DNA of 64,000 bases from Leptospiraceae bacterium (GTDB lineage Bacteria > Spirochaetota > Leptospiria > Leptospirales > Leptonemataceae). The position numbers and the translations under genes are program-made. Shown here in pieces: positions 1-9,435 of the stretch (position 1 is the first letter of the stretch; every line of letters begins with the position of its first letter). The notes under the pieces were generated by a model. It ran no database searches, was not told the DNA's origin, and saw only the letters and a list, made by a program, of their open reading frames with translations. Where the stretch lies: NCBI GenBank assembly GCA_026418015.1, contig JAOACE010000009.1, forward strand, positions 186,001-250,000. The letters are read 5' to 3'.

Positions 1-114
1 AGTCAAGTTGGATAATTTTTAAAAAATAAAAAAAATTTATAAATTGTACAATTTGGGACAATTTTAAAACAATTTTGTTCCTTTATGGACAATATATACT
101 TATGGGGGGTATAT

Positions 115-648
115 ATGGAATATATACAAAAACACCAAAATTCTAAAAACGAAAATACCTTCAAAAATATTTTTCATGAATCAAGAATCAAAAAAGATAT
201 ATCTATTAATAAAATCGCACAAGATACTGGTATAGACAGAAAAATCATTAACAACATAGATAAAGGAAATTTTGATCATGTAAAACTATTACATATCATC
301 CAAGTAAGTAAATACTTAGGAGTAAATATTTTTCAGTTTATTCGCGATTATTATAAAATCGATGATATGGAATTTTATTCCGAAGAAATCGGTGACCTTG
401 TAGACAGAATGGTATGGTTGCAGATGGATTTAATCTATTCGGAATTAAAAGAATTAGCAAAACTTACCAAAATGCGTGTAGATGATTTTAACATTCAGCA
501 GATACTATCACAAAGAAAAAATCTTACGAAGTTGATTGTTTTGAATATGCGTTTAAAAAAAGGAGAAATTACTGCATCGGAAGCATTATCTCATTTTCCT
601 ATATTAAAACATGGATATTTGCGCAGAAAAAACTTAGATGAAGAATAA
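115..648 (+). CDS. XRE-like helix-turn-helix regulator
   Basis: Probably a DNA-binding regulator. After a short polar tail, about residues 20-75 (RIKKDISINKIAQDTGIDR, then NIDKGNF and KYLGVNIFQFI) have the layout of an XRE/Cro-type helix-turn-helix. The last 100 residues form a charged helical domain I do not recognise. I place the start at the ATG at 115 because a G6 run at 104-109 sits 5 bases upstream; an in-frame ATG at 85 has no such site. It faces away from the permease genes that converge on it. The target is unknown. Fold moderately sure, role unsure. Confidence 0.6.
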   Translation: MEYIQKHQNSKNENTFKNIFHESRIKKDISINKIAQDTGIDRKIINNIDKGNFDHVKLLHIIQVSKYLGVNIFQFIRDYYKIDDMEFYSEEIGDLVDRMVWLQMDLIYSELKELAKLTKMRVDDFNIQQILSQRKNLTKLIVLNMRLKKGEITASEALSHFPILKHGYLRRKNLDEE

Positions 649-658
649 TCAGTAAATT

Positions 659-1534
659 TTATTTTTCTTCTGCTATAAGATTTAAGGCAAGTATTAAAGG
701 TAAAATTCCAAGAAAAGAAGCACTAAAAAAATTCCACCAGATGGGAGGATCTCTCATCAATTCGCGTTGTGCTTCTGCAATCATGATTCCCCAAGAAGAA
801 GAACCTGGTTCAATACCAATGCCAATAAAGGTTAAAACTGTTTCTGCAAGTATCACCTGAGATGCTGATAGAGCAAAAGTAATACGAATAATCGATGTAG
901 TATTAGGTAATATTTCTTCTATAAGGATGCGAAAAGTGGATTTACCCGAAACCTTAGCAGAACGTATAAAAGCTAATTCGCGAATTTTTAAGGTTTCTCC
1001 CCGTATCAATCGAGCTAATTCTACCCAAGAGGTTAATCCAATGGCAAGAATAATCCAAAACATGCCTCTTCCAAAAATCATCAAAAATGTTATTACAAAA
1101 AGTAGCCAAGGAATCGATGCAACTGTTGTATAAAACCATTGAATTATATCATCTATTAAACCACCAAAATATCCTGCAATTAATCCTAAAAGAATTCCAA
1201 TGGGAAAAGCAATTAAATTTACCCCAAACGCTAAAAGCAAAGCAGTTTTAGACCCTTTTAGAGTAAGTAGTAGTACATCATTTCCATTAATATCTGTACC
1301 TAACAAATGAAAGCCTTTTGGACTTTCGAAATACGGATTAGGTTTTTTATAAATTCCAAGTGGTTCTGTATATGTCCTTTCTTTTTGGATATTAAAGCCA
1401 TGAATAAAAATTCCATCGAGTAAAGATCTTCTTGCACCTAAACTATCCTGATAAGTGATTAAATCCAAAATTCCAATAGTAAAATATATTAATATAATAA
1501 TATAACTAATTTTTTTTATTTTTTTTCCATACAT
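659..1534 (-). CDS. ABC transporter permease, DppC/OppC type
   Basis: Inner-membrane permease subunit of a peptide/nickel-type ABC importer. It has an N-terminal membrane anchor, a periplasmic stretch containing the family motif GTDINGNDV (residues about 79-87), then about five further membrane segments. The EAA-type loop that contacts the ATPase is near AKVSGKSTFRILIEEILPNT. Length is normal for DppC/OppC. It lies 3 bases after the DppB-like gene, so the two are cotranscribed. No ATPase or binding protein is adjacent; the only family-5 binding protein in the window is about 50 kb away (51693-53489). The substrate cannot be told from sequence. Confidence 0.88.
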   Translation of the reverse strand: MYGKKIKKISYIIILIYFTIGILDLITYQDSLGARRSLLDGIFIHGFNIQKERTYTEPLGIYKKPNPYFESPKGFHLLGTDINGNDVLLLTLKGSKTALLLAFGVNLIAFPIGILLGLIAGYFGGLIDDIIQWFYTTVASIPWLLFVITFLMIFGRGMFWIILAIGLTSWVELARLIRGETLKIRELAFIRSAKVSGKSTFRILIEEILPNTTSIIRITFALSASQVILAETVLTFIGIGIEPGSSSWGIMIAEAQRELMRDPPIWWNFFSASFLGILPLILALNLIAEEK

Positions 1535-1537
1535 AGT

Positions 1538-2518
1538 TTATTCCAATCTTATTCGAGGATCAACAAATGCGTAAGAAATATCAGTTAAAATATTTCCCAA
1601 CATATAAAGCAAAGCACCTAAGTAAACAAGAGCTTTAATTACAGGAAAATCCTGAGAAATCACAGCCATATACATCATATCTCCCATACCTGGTATACCA
1701 AAAAATTGTTCTAAAAGCAAAGAACCCGTAATAAGAAAAGGAAGACTCATAACCACAGTTGTTAGAATTGGTATCGATGCATTACGCAAAATGTGATAAA
1801 TCAAAATATACCATGGAGTTGCACCTCTTAATCGAGCTGCGACAACATATAAGGCATGTTTTTGATCATGCAAAACTGTTCTATAAAAACGTATTTGTCC
1901 ACCAATCCCTCCAACAACTGCAACAATAATTGCTGGTGCTGGATTCCCAAATATTGGTACAATACGAATCAGTTCACCAAATACCCAACCTGCTAAAAGT
2001 AAATAGACAGGCAATGCTATACTCATCGTAAATACAGCAAAAAAGGTGATAAATCTATCAATCCAAAGTTTACTTAATATTGTAAAAAGCGATAAAAATA
2101 GACTTATAAACAAAGACATGATAAAAGCTGGCAACATAATGCTTAAAGAAGGAAGTGCTCTCTCTTTCATTTGTTGTAATATATCGCGATTATTTTTATC
2201 ATTTCCTAAATTTAACGTTATAAGTTCGTATAAACCCAAAAAATAACGCGAATAAAAAATACTTTTTTCTGCAAATTCAGGATGAACTCGACCATCTGGT
2301 CGAACTTCTTTGGCATGATAGGGTAAATTCAAAAACAAAGGAAGATGATATTGATTTGCTCGTACCCAATCCTGTAACACTGGCAATGGTGCTTGTGGTA
2401 AGTTCACTTTCGCAATTGCAATAGGATCCCTTAAATGGAACAACAAAAACGTAATTGTATACACCCCTAATGCAATCGGTATCGTATACAAAATCCTTCT
2501 TAGAATATACTTCCACAT
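1538..2518 (-). CDS. ABC transporter permease, DppB/OppB type
   Basis: Partner permease of the downstream DppC-like gene. The N-terminus MWKYILRRILYTIPIALGV is the standard DppB/OppB opening segment, followed by a periplasmic region and about five membrane helices. The cytoplasmic coupling loop is visible as ARLRGATPWYILIYHILRNA and the typical LLEQFFGIPGMGDMM motif lies near residue 270. At 326 residues it is of normal length. The pair forms a heterodimeric channel for a peptide, nickel or similar substrate. It is the first gene of a two-gene minus-strand unit with about 125 bases of AT-rich intergenic DNA upstream. Confidence 0.88.
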   Translation of the reverse strand: MWKYILRRILYTIPIALGVYTITFLLFHLRDPIAIAKVNLPQAPLPVLQDWVRANQYHLPLFLNLPYHAKEVRPDGRVHPEFAEKSIFYSRYFLGLYELITLNLGNDKNNRDILQQMKERALPSLSIMLPAFIMSLFISLFLSLFTILSKLWIDRFITFFAVFTMSIALPVYLLLAGWVFGELIRIVPIFGNPAPAIIVAVVGGIGGQIRFYRTVLHDQKHALYVVAARLRGATPWYILIYHILRNASIPILTTVVMSLPFLITGSLLLEQFFGIPGMGDMMYMAVISQDFPVIKALVYLGALLYMLGNILTDISYAFVDPRIRLE

Positions 2519-2643
2519 TACAAAAAACCAATTTAAATATAGATATTAAATATCAAACGATTTTTTTTTATATATGGTAATCCAAAAAATGATTGAAGAT
2601 TTTGACATAAAAATCAATATATTCAAAAAAAAGGAGTGTTAAT

Positions 2644-4317
2644 ATGAATTACGATTTTGACTTTATAGTCATTGGGTCTGGCTTTGGGGGAAGTGTTTCC
2701 GCTATGAGACTTTCGCAAAAAGGTTATAAAGTAGCAGTAATAGAAGCGGGGAAAAGATGGCACTATAAAGATTTTCCCAAAACGAACTGGAATTTTCGCA
2801 AATATTTTTGGTTTCCGAAACTTTCCTGTTATGGTATACAAAGAATCAATCTATTAAAACATGTTTTAATATTGTCTGGTGCTGGGGTCGGAGGTGGAAG
2901 TTTAGTTTACGCGAACACATTGTATGTTCCTCTAAAAAAGTTTTTTGAACACCCCAAGGTTCAAAAGTTAGGAGGAGCGGAAGCACTAATGCCTTATTAC
3001 GAAATTGCTAAAAAGATGCTTGGGGTTGCAACAGTACCTAAAACATTTAGCGGGGATGAATATCTTAAAAAAACCGCAGAAATCATGGGATTTGGAGAAA
3101 CGTTTCGATCAACACCTAATGGTGTATTTTTTGGCGAACCAAATAAAGAATACGAAGATCCCTATTTCGATGGAGAAGGTCCAAGTAGAGTTGGTTGCAA
3201 TTATTGTGGTAATTGTATGGTGGGCTGTAGGTTCAATGCGAAAAATACCCTCGATAAGAATTATCTATACTTTGCAGAGAAATTAGGTGCTCAAATCATT
3301 CCCGAAACACAAGTAGTAAAAATTGTTCCGTTAAGTCAAGATGGATCCGAAGGATACGAAGTTCATACACGTTCTACGACAGGCTTTTTGGGAATGCCAA
3401 GAAAGGTTTTTCGAACAAAAGGCATAGTACTTTCTGCTGGGGTATTAGGAACAATGAAGTTGCTCTTTAAAATGAAGCAAAAAAACATCATGCCGAATAT
3501 TTCCGATAGATTAGGTCATTTTGTTCGTACGAATTCAGAATCCATTATTGGTGTCACCTCAAAAAGAAAAGATGTGAATTTTTCGCAAGGGGTTGCAATC
3601 GCGTCGAGTGTGTTTCCAGAAGAAGAAACCCATATAGAAGCTGTACGCTATGGGAAAGGTTCAGATGCTATGAATAGTTTAGCTGCACCAACTTTAATCG
3701 ATGGCGGTGGGAACATTCCTCGACAAATCAAATTTCTTTTTTCGATTTTTGCTCATCCTATCCAAACTTTAAGACTGATTCTTCCGTTTGGTTTTGCACA
3801 TCGATCTATCATTCTCTTAGTAATGCAAACGTTGGATAATTATATAAAAATAAAACATAAAAGAACTTTATATTTTCCCTTTAAAAAGATTCTAACGTCA
3901 GAATTAGATCAAGGTGGTAAGCCACCTAGCTATATCCCTATTGCAAATGAATTCGCGCGAAATTTAGCAAAACTGATCGATGGTGTACCCAGAAGTTCTA
4001 TTAACGAAGTTGTCCTCGATATACCAATGACAGCGCATATATTAGGTGGTGCATGCATAGGAGAAACCCCAGAGGATGGTGTAATTGATTTACAAAATCG
4101 TCTTTTTGGATACAAAAACTTTTATGTATGCGACGGTTCGATGATTCCGGCCAATTTAGGTGTTAATCCGAGTTTAAGCATCACAGCTTTTACAGAACGA
4201 GCTATGTCCTTTATACCACCTAAGGAAGGTAGTAAAATGCATATCTTTAAGTTCGAGAAAAAATGGCAGATTGAACCATTCTTAAATCAAAATCAATTAA
4301 GCATTAGCAAATCGTAA
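2644..4317 (+). CDS. GMC-family FAD-dependent oxidoreductase (cholesterol-oxidase-like)
   Basis: Flavoprotein oxidoreductase acting on an alcohol or sterol-like substrate. Residues 7-36 form the ADP-binding fold ([12 protein letters not shown] with GxGxxG, then a terminal E). [13 protein letters not shown] near 79-91 is the second FAD-contact block. The C-terminal block with [10 protein letters not shown] and the final [13 protein letters not shown] is the GMC C-terminal domain. An insertion has C185, C188, C191 and C195 (CxxCxxCxxxC), an iron-sulfur-like spacing. AAGGAGTG upstream fixes the start. It is a single-gene unit closed by the terminator at 4325-4355. The substrate is not deducible. 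Confidence 0.85.
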   Translation: MNYDFDFIVIGSGFGGSVSAMRLSQKGYKVAVIEAGKRWHYKDFPKTNWNFRKYFWFPKLSCYGIQRINLLKHVLILSGAGVGGGSLVYANTLYVPLKKFFEHPKVQKLGGAEALMPYYEIAKKMLGVATVPKTFSGDEYLKKTAEIMGFGETFRSTPNGVFFGEPNKEYEDPYFDGEGPSRVGCNYCGNCMVGCRFNAKNTLDKNYLYFAEKLGAQIIPETQVVKIVPLSQDGSEGYEVHTRSTTGFLGMPRKVFRTKGIVLSAGVLGTMKLLFKMKQKNIMPNISDRLGHFVRTNSESIIGVTSKRKDVNFSQGVAIASSVFPEEETHIEAVRYGKGSDAMNSLAAPTLIDGGGNIPRQIKFLFSIFAHPIQTLRLILPFGFAHRSIILLVMQTLDNYIKIKHKRTLYFPFKKILTSELDQGGKPPSYIPIANEFARNLAKLIDGVPRSSINEVVLDIPMTAHILGGACIGETPEDGVIDLQNRLFGYKNFYVCDGSMIPANLGVNPSLSITAFTERAMSFIPPKEGSKMHIFKFEKKWQIEPFLNQNQLSISKS

Positions 4318-4324
4318 ATGAACC

Positions 4325-4355
4325 TACGGTCGATGAATTCGACCGTATTTTTTTT
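4325..4355 (+). terminator. Rho-independent terminator
   Basis: A perfect 9-bp stem (TACGGTCGA / TCGACCGTA) with a 5-base loop is followed by eight T residues. It lies just after the GMC oxidoreductase stop codon and before the convergent SDR gene. Confidence 0.93.
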
Positions 4356-4388
4356 ACAGTAAAACTAATCGTGCAAAACTATTTAGGT

Positions 4389-5255
4389 TCAATTTTTCGC
4401 TACTTGCATTCTGGAAATAGCTGGTTCTTCTATCTTTTGATTGCGACCTTTAAACTCATCCATGGTATGATTCACACCAAGTAAATCGATAAAGAAATCG
4501 AAGAATCCAACAGGAAATAAACGAAGTATGGGTAAAAAATAGACAATCCAAGGCATATAGAGTCGTTTTTTGTCTTTTTCTATTGCTCGGATAATTTTTT
4601 TTACAACTTTATGTTGATCCAATATGGGCAATATCCATGGCCATCTTGTTTTTACGCCATCAAACATGCCTGTATTGATATAATAAGGACATACAACTAA
4701 GTTTTTTACTGGCCATTGGTTTCGACGTATTTCCATTCTTAGTGATTCATCAAAACCAAATGCAGCAAATTTAGATGCTCCATAATCTGATTGTTTGTAA
4801 ACACCGATCATCCCTGCCGCGGAAACAATGTTTACGATAAAGCCATTTCTATTTTCTATCATTTTTGGCAAAAAAACGCGAACTGTCCAAAAATGTGCTA
4901 ATGCATTCACTTGGAATGTTTTAATAATTTGTTCGTCGCTAATTTCTAAAAAAGACTTACCAGAAACAATACCTGCATTGTTTACAAGTATATCGATAGT
5001 ACCAATTTCTTCTAATACGTTTTTTGCCAAATCATACACCATTTCTTTATTGGACAAATCACAAAATTGTACAATCAAATTCGTAGAGTTAGGATGATCC
5101 AAGAGCCATTCTTTTTTCATTTTATTTAAGTTGTCTTGATTTACATCCCAAACAACAATATTTTTTGCCCCTTTTTTCGCCATTTCTATTGCCATCAACT
5201 TTCCAATTCCACTTGCTCCCCCTGTAATCAAAACATTTTGATTTTTAATATTCAT
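4389..5255 (-). CDS. Short-chain dehydrogenase/reductase
   Basis: NAD(P)-dependent oxidoreductase of the classical SDR family. The cofactor motif TGGASGIG is at residues 11-18, NNAG near 92, and the catalytic S..Y..K set appears as SAAGMIGVYKQSDYGASK. At 288 residues it has a C-terminal extension of 30-40 residues beyond a minimal SDR with a hydrophobic stretch (VYFLPILRLFPVGFFDFFIDL), as in membrane-associated retinol or 17-beta-hydroxysteroid dehydrogenase-like members. It converges on the GMC oxidoreductase. A role in lipid or alcohol metabolism is possible but not shown. Confidence 0.88.
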   Translation of the reverse strand: MNIKNQNVLITGGASGIGKLMAIEMAKKGAKNIVVWDVNQDNLNKMKKEWLLDHPNSTNLIVQFCDLSNKEMVYDLAKNVLEEIGTIDILVNNAGIVSGKSFLEISDEQIIKTFQVNALAHFWTVRVFLPKMIENRNGFIVNIVSAAGMIGVYKQSDYGASKFAAFGFDESLRMEIRRNQWPVKNLVVCPYYINTGMFDGVKTRWPWILPILDQHKVVKKIIRAIEKDKKRLYMPWIVYFLPILRLFPVGFFDFFIDLLGVNHTMDEFKGRNQKIEEPAISRMQVAKN

Positions 5256-5424
5256 ATCCGTCCCCCAAATTTGAATCAGTATTCAATCATATTATTTTTG
5301 AATAAAAATTTGTCAATAAAAATACAAATAAACGACGATGTTGTTAGTTTTTTTATAAAAGTTTTTTTAAATGAGAAATGTTTTATATCAATTTTGTGAA
5401 TATTTTAAACCAACACCTAAAAAT

Positions 5425-6102
5425 CTATATGCCTGCACCATCGATAAAATCTTCCCATTGATAGATTTTGATTTTAGAGTCTTGACCTTCTTCGAATTGT
5501 TCTTTGATTCTGTATTGACTTAACGGTAAAGATTCTGGTGGATGAACTTTTCGATTACCGCGTTTAACAATCATCCCCGGAGCGCCTACTACTGTGCAAT
5601 TAGGAGGAACATCTCGATTTACAATTACTGTTTCTGCTCCAATTTTAACGTTATCGCCAACAAGTATGGGTCCAAGTAGTGTACTATGAGTTCCAATAAA
5701 TACATTATCACCAATTGTAGGATGTCTTTTTTTCTTGTGTTTACCCGTTCCACCCAATGTAACACCATGAAACATCACACAATTTTTGCCAATTTCTGCT
5801 GTTTCTCCTATCACAACACCCATACCATGATCGCAAAAAAAACCAGGACCTATTGTTGCTCCCGGATGGATTTCTAAACCTGTTAAAAAACGCGATAACT
5901 GAGAAAAAAAACGTGCTAAAAAGTAGAGTTTAATTTTATACAGAGGATGACAAATTAAACGATGAAATAACATTGCATGAAAGCTAGGATATAGAATAAT
6001 TTCTGGTAATCGTGCAGCGGGATCATTTCTTAATATAGCTTTAACATCTTCGTAAAGGTACAAAAAAACGTTCAAAAAACGAAAAAAGGGATTTTTAATC
6101 AT
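5425..6102 (-). CDS. cysE: Serine O-acetyltransferase
   Basis: Makes O-acetylserine from serine and acetyl-CoA, the carbon acceptor for sulfide in cysteine synthesis. The N-terminal helical region is short, as in EpsC/CysE of the short class. The left-handed beta-helix hexapeptide repeats run from about residue 80 to 180 and include [14 protein letters not shown] (catalytic His) and [10 protein letters not shown]. The C-terminal tail is short and polar. It fits functionally with the sulfate reduction genes at 25-32 kb, although it is not linked to them. The small membrane protein gene lies upstream in the same direction. Confidence 0.93.
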   Translation of the reverse strand: MIKNPFFRFLNVFLYLYEDVKAILRNDPAARLPEIILYPSFHAMLFHRLICHPLYKIKLYFLARFFSQLSRFLTGLEIHPGATIGPGFFCDHGMGVVIGETAEIGKNCVMFHGVTLGGTGKHKKKRHPTIGDNVFIGTHSTLLGPILVGDNVKIGAETVIVNRDVPPNCTVVGAPGMIVKRGNRKVHPPESLPLSQYRIKEQFEEGQDSKIKIYQWEDFIDGAGI

Positions 6103-6121
6103 ATCTTTAATTAAATTATTT

Positions 6122-6523
6122 TTAATCTCTTACCAATAAATTTTTTGATGCAAACATAATTAAATATATTGCAAAAATCATACTATATAAACTTACTATC
6201 AAAAAATAATAGCTAAACTTCCATACAAAAACAAACAGAATAAATAATAATGCTACACCTAAAAGTAACATTGCCTGAATAAAAGCAAGATCCCGATGAT
6301 AATTTGGGTTGTTTATCATATACTCAAACGTCAAATAAACATAAACCAAAAACATGCCAATCATTCTTATTAAAAAATGATCTAATGGATTGATGGTTAA
6401 TTCTTTAAAAAATCGAAGAAAAAACTCTGGATAAAACAAAAAAATCAATCCGACTATTAGAAGGGGGATTGCACCTAATCTTATATGAAAACGAAATTTA
6501 CTAAGCCATATTCGCTTTGTCAT
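6122..6523 (-). CDS. Small integral membrane protein, unknown function
   Basis: I do not recognise a family. The 133-residue protein has about four hydrophobic helices ([75 protein letters not shown]) linked by short loops, so it is an inner-membrane protein. Its ATG lies 8 bases after the dcd stop codon with a GAGG site there, so it is probably translated from the same mRNA as dcd. Nothing in it suggests catalysis. Confidence 0.65.
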   Translation of the reverse strand: MTKRIWLSKFRFHIRLGAIPLLIVGLIFLFYPEFFLRFFKELTINPLDHFLIRMIGMFLVYVYLTFEYMINNPNYHRDLAFIQAMLLLGVALLFILFVFVWKFSYYFLIVSLYSMIFAIYLIMFASKNLLVRD

Positions 6524-6530
6524 AATTGCC

Positions 6531-7082
6531 TCACGTATTATTCATAAATTCTTTGTATAATAAACTCGGTTGTATTCCCGAATTCTTTTGGTATTTTCCG
6601 TTTTTGTATTCTTCGTATTCTCCTTCGATGGTATGGTAGAATATCTGGCAAACAGGAACATAAGGATAAATCCTTACAGGTTGTATGGCAAAAATTTCCA
6701 ATGTCCAATATCCACAAAAACCAATATCTCCAAATCCTGCTGTCACATGAATAAATATTCCTAACCTACCAATAGAAGATCGTCCTTCTAGCATAGGAAC
6801 CAAGTTATATGTCTCTGTATATTCCATCGTTCTACCCAAGTAAAGTCGATTGGGTTCTAATATTAATCCGTCGTCTGGTATGAGAATTTTTTCTGTTTCG
6901 TTGAGAATCTTCATATCCAATGGGGAATTTTTATAAACCAATAATTCATTATGAAGTCTTAAGTTATAAGAATTAGGGTTTAAGTACTTTTCTTCGAAAG
7001 GTTCTATAACAATATCTTTACCTAATCGTTTTTTTATTTCTAAACCAGATAGAATCACAAACTCAACTTTAAAACCAATCAT
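6531..7082 (-). CDS. dcd: dCTP deaminase
   Basis: Deaminates dCTP to dUTP for thymidylate synthesis. Conserved blocks include LNPNSYNLRLHNELLVY, the nucleotide-binding EGRSSIGRLGIFIHVTAGFGDIGF (EGRSS and the T/AGxGD region) and the C-terminal GIQPS. Length (about 175-183) suits a homotrimeric Dcd. The open frame begins at 7082, but homologues usually begin at the ILSGLEI block, so the GTG at 7058 may be the true start; neither has a strong ribosome site. It is divergent from fliH, and a membrane protein gene follows it closely. Confidence 0.92.
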   Translation of the reverse strand: MIGFKVEFVILSGLEIKKRLGKDIVIEPFEEKYLNPNSYNLRLHNELLVYKNSPLDMKILNETEKILIPDDGLILEPNRLYLGRTMEYTETYNLVPMLEGRSSIGRLGIFIHVTAGFGDIGFCGYWTLEIFAIQPVRIYPYVPVCQIFYHTIEGEYEEYKNGKYQKNSGIQPSLLYKEFMNNT

Positions 7083-7104
7083 ATAAAATCAATAAAAAAA
7101 TGAA

Positions 7105-7131
7105 TTGCAAAAAAAATTATGACGATATAAT
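7105..7131 (+). promoter_or_regulatory. Candidate sigma-70 promoter of fliH
   Basis: TTGCAA at 7105-7110 and a perfect TATAAT at 7126-7131 are separated by 15 bases. The -10 ends only 8 bases before the fliH ATG, so the transcript would have almost no 5' leader, and no Shine-Dalgarno sequence is present. Confidence 0.5.
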
Positions 7132-7139
7132 GTAGTAAT

Positions 7140-8072
7140 ATGGCAATGAATCGATTAGTGATAAAACCACAGAAAGCAATTAAGCCCAAAGAAAAAATTT
7201 CGATCGATATTCCCGATAAATATAAAAAATTCCAAGGCATCGAAGAAACAGCAGAGTATGCAATTGATGCAGAAGGTCAAATCATTGAACAATATCATGG
7301 TCCAACCATAGAAGAAATCGAAGAAGAGCTCGAACGATACAAAAGAGAAACCGAAGAACAAATTCAAAAACAACTCGAAGAAGCACAAAAGAGAGCAAGA
7401 GAAATCGAAGAACAAGGAAGGAATTTAGCCTTTCAGTTAACACAAGAAGCCAGCGAAAAAGCAAAAAAAGAAATAGAAAAAGCTCGGTTGGAAGCAGAAC
7501 AATTAATTCAACGAGCAAAAACCGAAGTAGAAAGAATGGTAAAAGAAGCAGAAATGAGGGTTGCAGAAATCGAACACGAAGCATACCAAAAAGGATACGA
7601 AGCTGGTAGAGAAGTAGGTTTTAAAAAAGGTCAAGCAGAAGTTCGCAGACTTGTAGATCGATTAGGTGTTATTATTGGACAAGCAATTGATATCCGCGAA
7701 GAGATCATTGCTGCATCGGAAAAACAAATGGTAGAAATGATCTTAATGATTGCACGAAAAGTAATCAAAGACGAAGTTGCAGAAAGAAAAGAAGTAGTTT
7801 TAAATAACATCCGAGAAGCATTAAAAAGAATCAAAGATAGAGACAGGGTTAACATTAGAGTCAATTTTGCAGATTTGGAATTAACAACAGCACATAAGGA
7901 TGAGCTAATCAAAATGATGGAATCCCTCCGAAAAGTGAATATTTACGAAGACTCTCGCGTGGACCGCGGTGGTTGCATTATCGAAACAGATGTTGGTGCA
8001 ATCGATGCAAGAATTTCTACACAGCTAAAAGAAATCGAAGATGCAATTCGCAATGCAGAACCTTTAAAATAA
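7140..8072 (+). CDS. fliH: Flagellar assembly protein FliH
   Basis: FliH regulates the FliI ATPase and links the export apparatus to the motor C-ring. The N-terminal IDIPDKYKKFQ, the acidic coiled coil (about residues 55-170, rich in Glu, Lys, Arg and Gln) and the C-terminal RGGCIIETDVGAIDARISTQLKEIE match spirochaetal FliH. At 310 residues it has the usual length. The gene is not in a visible flagellar operon; dcd is divergent and pyrophosphatase follows. It implies periplasmic flagella in this organism and is the strongest lineage marker in the window. Confidence 0.88.
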   Translation: MAMNRLVIKPQKAIKPKEKISIDIPDKYKKFQGIEETAEYAIDAEGQIIEQYHGPTIEEIEEELERYKRETEEQIQKQLEEAQKRAREIEEQGRNLAFQLTQEASEKAKKEIEKARLEAEQLIQRAKTEVERMVKEAEMRVAEIEHEAYQKGYEAGREVGFKKGQAEVRRLVDRLGVIIGQAIDIREEIIAASEKQMVEMILMIARKVIKDEVAERKEVVLNNIREALKRIKDRDRVNIRVNFADLELTTAHKDELIKMMESLRKVNIYEDSRVDRGGCIIETDVGAIDARISTQLKEIEDAIRNAEPLK

Positions 8073-8122
8073 TTTTAAATTGATTGACTTGCTATATATG
8101 TTAGATTAAATAGATTAATCTT

Positions 8123-8701
8123 ATGACAAATTCCGGAAGTCTAACAAACTGGGAACCCCCCAAACATTTACCTTTTATATCTTGGCATTCGGTGGATATT
8201 GGATCAATAGATGGATTCTGGTGTGTTATCGAAATTCCCAAAGGCTCCAAATATAAATATGAATTGGACAAAAAAAGTGGACTAATTAAGGTAGATAGAG
8301 TATTACACTCTGCTGTTCACTATCCCGCAAATTATGGTTTTATTCCAAGAACCTTTTGTGATGATAACGATCCTTTGGACATCCTAGTCTATGGACAAGA
8401 AGCGGTGTTTCCGGGTATATTGATGAAGGCTAAACCCATTGGTGTTATGACCATGATCGATGATTTAGAAGAAGATGATAAAATCATTGCTGTTCATGCA
8501 GATGATCCAGAATACAATCATTACAATGACATATCAGAATTACCACCACACAAAATAAAAGAATTAGAACGCTTTTTTCTCGACTACAAAAAATTAGAAA
8601 AAAAAGAACGAATTGTAAAAATAGAAAGATTTTCTGGTCGATCCGAAGCAGAAAAAATTCTTCTAAAATCCATCGAACTCTATAAAAAAACATTTTTATA
8701 A
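8123..8701 (+). CDS. ppa: Inorganic pyrophosphatase, family I
   Basis: Hydrolyses pyrophosphate to phosphate, pulling biosynthetic reactions including the ATP sulfurylase step. The motifs [21 protein letters not shown] ([13 protein letters not shown]) and the metal-binding signature [10 protein letters not shown] are all present and in order. At 192 residues it has the usual bacterial length. It sits 50 bases after fliH. TTGACT at 8084-8089 upstream could be a -35 element, but the matching -10 is weak. No Shine-Dalgarno sequence precedes the ATG. Confidence 0.95.
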   Translation: MTNSGSLTNWEPPKHLPFISWHSVDIGSIDGFWCVIEIPKGSKYKYELDKKSGLIKVDRVLHSAVHYPANYGFIPRTFCDDNDPLDILVYGQEAVFPGILMKAKPIGVMTMIDDLEEDDKIIAVHADDPEYNHYNDISELPPHKIKELERFFLDYKKLEKKERIVKIERFSGRSEAEKILLKSIELYKKTFL

Positions 8702-8782
8702 TTCTGTATAAATGGGTTGTCGTTAATTTTATTATGATTTAATTTTTTACTAAGATGAATTTTTATATCAAGGAGAATTTCA

Positions 8783-9286
8783 ATGAAAAGAATTTTACAA
8801 GTTATACTTTCGATAACAGGGATTACACTACCTTTATTTGCAATAGATGTGGGACAGCCAGCTTTTAACTTTAAACTTAACGACGATTCCAATAAAACAA
8901 TTCAGCTTTCTGATTACAAAGGAAAATGGGTAGTTCTTTATTTTTTCCCCAAAGCAGATACACCTGGTTGTACTACCCAAGGAAAAGAATATACAAAAAT
9001 GTACGATAAATTTACATCTTCGAATGCAGTTGTTTTTGGAATCAGCACCGATGATGTAGAAGCGTTAAAAAAATTCAAAGAAAAATATGGATTTAAGCAT
9101 ACACTATTGTCTGATCCCAAAGGAGAAGTTGCGAAATCTTATAATGTTAGAGTGATGTTTGGCTTATGTTCCAGAGATACAATACTCATCAATCCAGATT
9201 CCAAAGTAGAAAAAATCTATCGAGGAGTTGATCCAGGAGCAGATCCCTACAAAGTATTAGATTATATTACTTCGAAAAAAATGTAA
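8783..9286 (+). CDS. Exported peroxiredoxin, Bcp/PrxQ-like
   Basis: Thiol peroxidase of the AhpC/TSA-Bcp family. Residues 1-21 form a signal peptide (cleavage near LFA/ID), so it acts in the periplasm. The peroxidatic cysteine is in PKADTPGCTTQGKEY. The PrxQ resolving cysteine five residues later is missing; the only other cysteine is in MFGLCSRD further on, so it would work by a different disulfide or as a 1-Cys enzyme. An AAGGAG site precedes the ATG. A weak terminator follows at 9314-9340. Confidence 0.85.
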   Translation: MKRILQVILSITGITLPLFAIDVGQPAFNFKLNDDSNKTIQLSDYKGKWVVLYFFPKADTPGCTTQGKEYTKMYDKFTSSNAVVFGISTDDVEALKKFKEKYGFKHTLLSDPKGEVAKSYNVRVMFGLCSRDTILINPDSKVEKIYRGVDPGADPYKVLDYITSKKM

Positions 9287-9313
9287 TTTATGTAATTATA
9301 AGACAAACTTCAT

Positions 9314-9340
9314 CGGAGCCATTAATGCTCCGGATATTTT
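9314..9340 (+). terminator. Probable terminator after the peroxiredoxin gene
   Basis: A 6-bp GC-rich stem (CGGAGC / GCTCCG) with a 7-base loop is followed by GATATTTTTAATTT. The T tract is interrupted, so this is a weaker call. Confidence 0.6.
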
Positions 9341-9435
9341 TAATTTAAATCAATCTGAAGTCGTTTCGAAAAGTAAAAATTCATTTTTTTTATAAAATAA
9401 ATTGACAAGTATCGTAAAGTATTAAAACAGAATTT

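Noticed and set aside
85..114. Longer N-terminus of the XRE-like regulator
   Set aside because: The ATG at 85 has no ribosome site, while the G6 run at 104-109 fits the ATG at 115.
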